From assembly GCA_963742315.1 (NCBI GenBank), contig CAVULE010000005.1, forward strand, positions 1 to 64,000: a DNA stretch of 64,000 nt, written 5' to 3'. The stretch comes from AV69 sp963742315 (GTDB lineage: Bacteria; Verrucomicrobiota; Verrucomicrobiia; Chthoniobacterales; UBA10450). The notes below the pieces were generated by a model, which was not told where the DNA came from, ran no database searches, and saw nothing but the letters and a program-made list of their open reading frames with translations. Positions 59,345 to 64,000 of this stretch are shown here, one piece after another. The position numbers and the translations under genes were made by a program. Position 1 is the first letter of the stretch. Each line of letters opens with the position of its first letter.

Positions 59345-59803
59345 ATGAAGGACACGATTCACACGAGAGAATTTTCGATCAACGATTACGATGCTGCGGT
59401 TGAGCTGTGGAAGCGAGTTGAGGGACTTGAGATTGCGGAGGGCGACGACAAGGAAAGCGTCGCGCGGTTTCTTAGCCGAAATCCAGGACTGAGTCGGATC
59501 GCAACCGATGGATCGGTGATTGTGGGCGTGTCGTTGTGCGGCCATGACGGCCGGCGCGGGCATATTTATCATCTTGCGGTCGATCCGAGCTATCAGGGAA
59601 CCGGGCTGGGGAAGCGTCTGGTGCAGGAATGCCTTTCCGGATTGCGGGACGCAGGAATTCAGCGGGCGATCATTTTGGTGGCTGACGATAATGCTCGCGG
59701 GCGCGAGTTTTGGAGACGTTGCGATTGGGAAGAACTTTCCGGTGCGCTGGCGATGGGCAAGGATGTTGTTGCGGCTTCGCCGCCAATGACGAAGCTCGAA
59801 TGA
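59345..59803 (+). CDS. GNAT-family N-acetyltransferase
   Basis: 152 residues from ATG 59,345, where the domain begins (MKDTIHTREFSINDYDAAVE); ATG 59,318 adds nine residues. GNAT core with YHLAVDPSYQGTGLGKRLVQ, containing the Q-G-x-G-x-G/A acetyl-CoA loop, and FWRRCDWEELSGALAMGKDV at the end. Likely acetylates a small amine or a protein N-terminus; target unknown. Cytosolic. Confidence 0.88.
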   Translation: MKDTIHTREFSINDYDAAVELWKRVEGLEIAEGDDKESVARFLSRNPGLSRIATDGSVIVGVSLCGHDGRRGHIYHLAVDPSYQGTGLGKRLVQECLSGLRDAGIQRAIILVADDNARGREFWRRCDWEELSGALAMGKDVVAASPPMTKLE

Positions 59804-59937
59804 CGAATGACGAAGCAGCGAGTGATTTCTTGAAACTTTAAAGAAGCTCGCACGGCGGGGGCATTGAGGGCCGGCCAAAGAGCAAGATTAAAAAAGGACA
59901 AGTTGCGTCACCGCGCTTTAATGCTCATTTCGCCGTC

Positions 59938-61122
59938 ATGACCAAGCCCCGCGAACTTCGCCTGGCCAAGCGCATGGCGCGTCTGGGGACTGAGACTGCC
60001 TTCGAGGTCCTGGTGAAAGCGCGAGCGTTGGAGGCAAAAGGACGCGACATCGTTCATCTCGAAATTGGTGAGCCTGATTTCGATACCCCGGCCAACATCA
60101 TCGAAGCGGCGGCCGACGCGTTGCACAATGGATTCACTCACTACGGACCTTCGGCCGGGTTGCCGGAATTGCGCGAGACGATCGCCGGCTACGTGAGCGA
60201 GACGCGCGGCGTGAGTGTAACACCCGAAGAAGTCGTTGTAGTTCCCGGCGGCAAGCCAATCATATTCTTTAGCATCCTCGCGCTGGTAGAAGAGGGAGAT
60301 GAAGTCATCTACCCGAATCCCGGTTTTCCCATCTACGAGTCGATGATCAATTACGTTGGCGCGAACGCTGTGCCGATCCGGTTGCGCGAGGAGTTGGATT
60401 TCCGCCTCGATGTCGACGAACTGGGCGGGCTGATCAATAACCGCACCAAGCTGATCATTTTGAATTCGCCGCAAAATCCCACCGGCGGCGTGCTCACGAA
60501 GAACGACATTGAGGAAATCGCGCGTGTTATCGGCGATCGCAACCTCATGGTGTTGACCGACGAGATTTACAGTCGCCTGATTTTCGAGGGTGAACATCAT
60601 TCCATCATGTCGATCGACGGTATGAAAGAGCGTTGCATTCTGCTCGACGGTTTTTCCAAGACCTACGCCATGACTGGTTGGCGGATGGGCTACGGCGTGA
60701 TGCGCGCCGACTTGGCAGCGCATGTCGCCCGCTTGATGACCAATTCCAATTCCTGCACCGCCAGCTTTACACAAGTTGCCGGTATCGAAGCGTTACGCGG
60801 ACCGCAGGAGTCGGTTGAGATGATGTGCGCCGAGTTCAAAAAACGGCGCGACGTGATGGTCGCCGGCCTTAATAATATAGGAGGTTTTTCCTGCCGCTTA
60901 CCCAAGGGCGCGTTCTACGTTTTCCCCAACATCAAGGCGACCGGTTGGCCATCGAAGAAACTAGCCGATGCGTTGCTCGACGATGCCGGCGTGGCCGCCT
61001 TGTCGGGGACCGCATTCGGCGATTTCGGTGAAGGCTATTTGCGCTTCAGCGTGGCCAACTCGATAGAGAACATCGAGAAGGCGCTCGATCGCGTCGGCGC
61101 TTGGGTGAAGAAAAATCTCTGA
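59938..61122 (+). CDS. class I/II aminotransferase
   Basis: 394 residues, ATG 59,938. Fold-type I PLP enzyme with VHLEIGEPDFDTPANIIEAA near the start; aromatic-stacking and PLP aspartate region LVLTDEIYSRLIFEG; PLP lysine Lys241 in LDGFSKTYAMTGWRMGYGVM; C-terminal LRFSVANSIENIEKALDRV. Closest in style to aspartate/aromatic aminotransferases and their PatA-like relatives. Exact substrate not deducible; amino-acid metabolism. Full length. Confidence 0.88.
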   Translation: MTKPRELRLAKRMARLGTETAFEVLVKARALEAKGRDIVHLEIGEPDFDTPANIIEAAADALHNGFTHYGPSAGLPELRETIAGYVSETRGVSVTPEEVVVVPGGKPIIFFSILALVEEGDEVIYPNPGFPIYESMINYVGANAVPIRLREELDFRLDVDELGGLINNRTKLIILNSPQNPTGGVLTKNDIEEIARVIGDRNLMVLTDEIYSRLIFEGEHHSIMSIDGMKERCILLDGFSKTYAMTGWRMGYGVMRADLAAHVARLMTNSNSCTASFTQVAGIEALRGPQESVEMMCAEFKKRRDVMVAGLNNIGGFSCRLPKGAFYVFPNIKATGWPSKKLADALLDDAGVAALSGTAFGDFGEGYLRFSVANSIENIEKALDRVGAWVKKNL

Positions 61123-61191
61123 AAAAAGTCGAAAGTAAAAGGTAGAAGTAGTAGGCAGGAACGCCGGTGGCGCTTCGCATAACCCGCTGAC

Positions 61192-61704
61192 ATGAACCTA
61201 CAAGTAATTGTTGCACTCGCCCAAATCGTCAGCGCTTTGGCAGTGCTATTGACGCTCGTAGTGTTGATCATAAGCATCCGGCAGAACACCAGATCGCAAA
61301 AAGCTCTAGTCGTAGATTCGCTCGCGGCCGCGATTACCTCAATCAATGTTCCGGCAATGGAGTCTCCCGTACTTGGCTCTGCGCTGTCGAAAGCGGCTGC
61401 GGATTGGAGTTCAGCCAGTCGCGAGGAACGAATCATCGCGCACTTTTTTCTATTCTCCTTCTTCAAGTTATTGGAGAATGCCTGGTACCAGCAGAAAACA
61501 GGCGTCCTTGATCAGGCACAGTGGGTTGGATGGGAGAAATTGCTTCGAAAATACTACCATAGCAATGGCGTGCGTCGTGTATGGTGGCCAGCTCGTCAGC
61601 ACGGGTATTCGCCAGAGTTTCAAAAATTCCTTTCGGAAACAAAGCCGCCGGACGAACTCGGCGGCCTAAACGAATTGTTCGATCACGTTCCAGATGGCAC
61701 CTAA
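61192..61704 (+). CDS. single-TM protein of unknown function
   Basis: 170 residues. N-terminal TM helix (VIVALAQIVSALAVLLTLVV), then a soluble helical domain with ARSQKALVVDSLAA-like TRSQKALVVDSLAAAITSIN, HFFLFSFFKLLENAWYQQKT, GWEKLLRKYYHSNGVRRVWW and a short tail. I do not recognise the family. The last 11 bases overlap the start of the following dehydrogenase gene, implying translational coupling. Confidence 0.7.
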   Translation: MNLQVIVALAQIVSALAVLLTLVVLIISIRQNTRSQKALVVDSLAAAITSINVPAMESPVLGSALSKAAADWSSASREERIIAHFFLFSFFKLLENAWYQQKTGVLDQAQWVGWEKLLRKYYHSNGVRRVWWPARQHGYSPEFQKFLSETKPPDELGGLNELFDHVPDGT

Positions 61705-62816
61705 CGACAAGAAACGCTTTCGCGTCTTTGCTACCTCGCGCATCGGTGATCCGGCCGAGAATCGTTTGCGCGAGCGTGGTTACGAGCTCGAGGTTTTTCA
61801 AGGACCTGAGGCGCCCCCGAAAAAATTGATCATCGAGAAAGTGAAGAGCGGGATCGACGGCTTGATTACCACGCTGCGCGATCCGATCGATGCAGATGTT
61901 TTCGAAGCGGGAAAGGGTTCGCTTAAGGTCGTGGCGCAAATTGCCGTCGGCTTCGACAACATCAACCGCGCCGATGCGAACAAGTACAAGATCCCGTTCA
62001 CTAACACCGCCGATGTTCTGACCGAAGCGACGGCCGAGTTCGCCTTCTTCATGATGGGGATGCTTGGCGCGCAAGATGTGGCAGAGCGAGCGCCTGGTGC
62101 GGGAACAGAAGTGGCCTTCGTGGCATCCGTTCCTGCCGTTCCTTGGCGATGAAGTCACGAGTAAGACCGTTGCGATCATTGGCACCGGACGCATTGGATT
62201 AGCGATGATCAAGAAGTGCTCAGGTTTCGACATGAACATCCTTTGCTACGACCCGGCATATCATAACGACAAATATATCGCTTCCATCCAGGAATTGATG
62301 GATCTCCGACTCGCGCGCGGTATCCAGAAGGAGAAGACATATATTAAGTACGTGGAATTCGAGGAGGCGCTTCGCGCCGCTGACTATGTGAGCATCCACG
62401 TGCCGTTGTTGCGCGAAGGTGAAACCGACAAGCCGACCTACCACCTCATTAACGAGAAAACACTCAAGCTAATGAAGCCGACAGCGTATCTGGTGAATAG
62501 CTCACGCGGTCCGGTTGTGGATGAGAAAGCGCTGGCCAAAGCGCTGAAAGAAAAAGTTATCGCAGGTGCGGCGCTCGACGTCTTCGAGAAGGAACCGCTG
62601 CCGGCGGATTCGCCACTACTCGATCCCGAAATCGCCGACCGTTGCCGCGTGTTTCATCACTTCGCCAGCGGCGCGCAGATCACGCGACTAGACGTCGATC
62701 CGGACAAAGGCATGGCCGGGCGCACGGTGCAGGGATTGATTGACGTGCTTGAAGGAAATTACGGCGGAGACCCGACAAAGATGCCATACGTGGTGAATAA
62801 GGAAGCATGGGCGTAG
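61694..62816 (+). pseudogene. D-2-hydroxyacid dehydrogenase, frameshifted
   Basis: Frame 1 (61,694 on) gives the substrate-domain half KKRFRVFATSRIGDPAENRL through VGFDNINRADANKYKIPFTN and ATAEFAFFMMGML. A one-base insertion near 62,066 (extra G in CTTGGCG) then shifts into ARKMWQSERLVREQKWPSWH and the NAD-binding half: VAIIGTGRIGLAMIKK, then VNSSRGPVVDEKALAKALKE with the catalytic arginine, VFEKEPLP with the glutamate, and FHHFASGAQ with the histidine. Oxidises or reduces 2-hydroxy acids (glycerate/lactate type). Apart from the indel nothing is degraded, so an assembly error is plausible. Confidence 0.75.
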
Positions 62817-62929
62817 GCTTGGCAGCAGGTGACTGTGACAGGTGGGGCTGACGTCGCTAATCCAAAGCGCCGCATTTACCGGATTGAAAAGCCGTCGGGA
62901 TTCTCTCATTCTGGGTAGCAGGGCGCAAC

Positions 62930-63760
62930 ATGAGCATTTATCGGCATATCCCCGCTCCGCCGCTCAACCAATATGTGGATTTCTGTTGGTACTATGTCGA
63001 TTTGTCCCCCGATCACGACCGCGAACATGTCTTACCTGATGGAACGTTTGAACTTATCGTTAATCTTCAGGAAATTCCGCGAAAACTCTTCCATGGTGCC
63101 GATTCGACCGGATACGACGCTTTCAAGCGAGGTTGGATTTCCGGCGCGCACTCGAAGTTCCTGGTTATCGACGCCCTGCCGCGGTCGTCAATGATCGGTG
63201 TCCATTTTAAGCCAGGTGGCGCCGCTGCTTTTCTCGGAGTGCCGGGAGACGAACTGGCGGGCCAGGTCGTTGAGTTAGACGCGGTTTGGGGTGGTACCGT
63301 GTGGGATTGGCGTGATCAATTGCTCGCTGCTCCCACACCAGATTCAAAATTCGGTATTCTCGAACGCCTGCTGAGTCAAAGGCTTGCTCACAACAAATTG
63401 AGGCAACGCCACAGCGATGCCGTCGCTTGGGCGCTCGATCGGTATATGGCCGAGCCAGATCTTCAGACGATTACTTCTGTCTCAAGCAGAGTTGGGTTTA
63501 GCCACAAACACTTTATTGATCTGTTCCGGCGGCAAACTGGCCTGTCGCCCAAGCTGTTTTGCCGGATTCGCCGGTTTCAGAAGGTGCTGCTCGAGGTTCA
63601 AACACGCGCAGAGATCAACTGGGCGGACGTCGCTTGCAGTTGCGGGTATTTTGATCAATCCCATTTCGTCCACGACTTTAACAAATTCTCGGGTCTGAAC
63701 CCCTCGGCCTACTTGGCCCGTTGTCTCGAAGGCGAGCCAAATTTCGTCCGGGCGAGATAA
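62930..63760 (+). CDS. AraC-family transcriptional regulator
   Basis: 276 residues. An N-terminal ligand or partner domain resembling DUF6597 (YRHIPAPPLNQYVDFCWYYV, EHVLPDGTFELIVNLQEIPR) and a C-terminal two-HTH AraC domain: LQTITSVSSRVGFSHKHFID, FRRQTGLSPKLFCRIRRFQK, then INWADVACSCGYFDQSHFVH and FNKFSGLNPSAYL. Activates or represses nearby genes in response to an unknown signal. Single gene, followed 74 bp on by the partial secreted-protein gene. Confidence 0.88.
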   Translation: MSIYRHIPAPPLNQYVDFCWYYVDLSPDHDREHVLPDGTFELIVNLQEIPRKLFHGADSTGYDAFKRGWISGAHSKFLVIDALPRSSMIGVHFKPGGAAAFLGVPGDELAGQVVELDAVWGGTVWDWRDQLLAAPTPDSKFGILERLLSQRLAHNKLRQRHSDAVAWALDRYMAEPDLQTITSVSSRVGFSHKHFIDLFRRQTGLSPKLFCRIRRFQKVLLEVQTRAEINWADVACSCGYFDQSHFVHDFNKFSGLNPSAYLARCLEGEPNFVRAR

Positions 63761-63834
63761 GGTAAAATTTTTCCAATACGCCTGGCGACGCGTCAGACAG
63801 ACTGGCGGGAAAACGAAAGCTTATATGAAATCTA

Positions 63835-64000
63835 AACTGCTCTTATCTCTATTTTACGTTGGCGGTTCACTCGCGGCTATCGCGACCGAAGAACTCCCCC
63901 TCAATGCTCATTTGGAACCTTTGCGTCCGTTGCTGGAAAAAACTTGGAAAGGAACGTTCAAAGACTCAAAACCGGATAAGCCTACCGTCGATGTGCAAAG
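63835..64000 (+). CDS. partial secreted-protein gene, cut by the window end
   Basis: From ATG 63,835: signal peptide MKSKLLLSLFYVGGSLAAIA, then TEELPLNAHLEPLRPLLEKT and WKGTFKDSKPDKPTVDVQ. The stop lies outside the window. L-E-P-L-R-P-L-L-x-K-T-W-x-G resembles small secreted proteins with lipocalin-like folds. Function unknown. Confidence 0.6.

Noticed and set aside
59908..60774. 288-codon open frame antisense to the class I aminotransferase
   Set aside because: The sense strand carries all aminotransferase motifs; the antisense frame is composition-driven.

Overview
The window is about 64 kb of chromosomal DNA from a free-living, probably soil-dwelling Gram-negative bacterium. Many predicted proteins carry export signals. 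There are a Tat-exported enzyme, an apolipoprotein N-acyltransferase-like protein, a Kef-type antiporter, a CPA1 antiporter, an NRAMP-type transporter and several small secreted proteins of unknown function. Genes are mostly single and separated by long spacers full of short repeats. The gene content and these spacers resemble soil Verrucomicrobiota (Chthoniobacterales type), with Acidobacteriota as the alternative. This assignment is inference: no rRNA, tRNA or other marker gene was found.

Layout. 0-10 kb: small secreted proteins, a DinB-like protein, an AI-2E-type permease fused to B12-binding-like and GAF domains, a translationally coupled HTH gene, and an Lnt-like acyltransferase. 10-19 kb: an M48-peptidase/TerB fusion, a BNR/FG-GAP surface protein with five 49-residue repeats, a GH15 glycosidase, a cupin. 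19-29 kb: small stress-type proteins (DUF3597, zinc ribbon, a lysine-rich 39-residue protein), an NRAMP-like transporter, a zinc alcohol dehydrogenase, a TlpA-like thioredoxin, and a broken MerB-like organomercurial lyase. 29-42 kb: KefC-like antiporter, TrpF, a YXWGXW-repeat protein, lipocalin-like and Gly/Tyr-rich secreted proteins, DUF2127, a HAD phosphatase. 42-49 kb: DMT and DHA2-type MFS exporters, a DUF1269-like stress protein, a BON-domain protein, a Tat-exported class V aminotransferase. 49-64 kb: methyltransferase, single-domain response regulator, START-domain protein, adenylate cyclase/TPR protein, PAS hybrid histidine kinase, NIPSNAP protein, CPA1 antiporter, GNAT, class I aminotransferase, D-2-hydroxyacid dehydrogenase, AraC regulator.

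No biosynthetic operon dominates. The set reads as an envelope, stress and transport region with independent transcription units. Translational coupling is suggested only at 7.6 kb (GTGA overlap) and 61.7 kb (11-nt overlap).

Three things stand out. First, the MerB-like gene (28,346-29,036) has an in-frame TGA exactly where MerB has its second catalytic cysteine, followed by a hairpin meeting simple bacterial SECIS geometry; the same gene also needs a one-base frameshift. Second, at least five loci show single-base indels, one with two compensating indels, so either the assembly carries indel errors or genes are decaying here. Third, the spacers hold several families of short interspersed repeats: a 66-bp element with terminal inverted repeats, a 190-bp block flanking a secreted-protein gene, a 340-385-bp block carrying a small ORF, short palindromes and purine-rich tracts.
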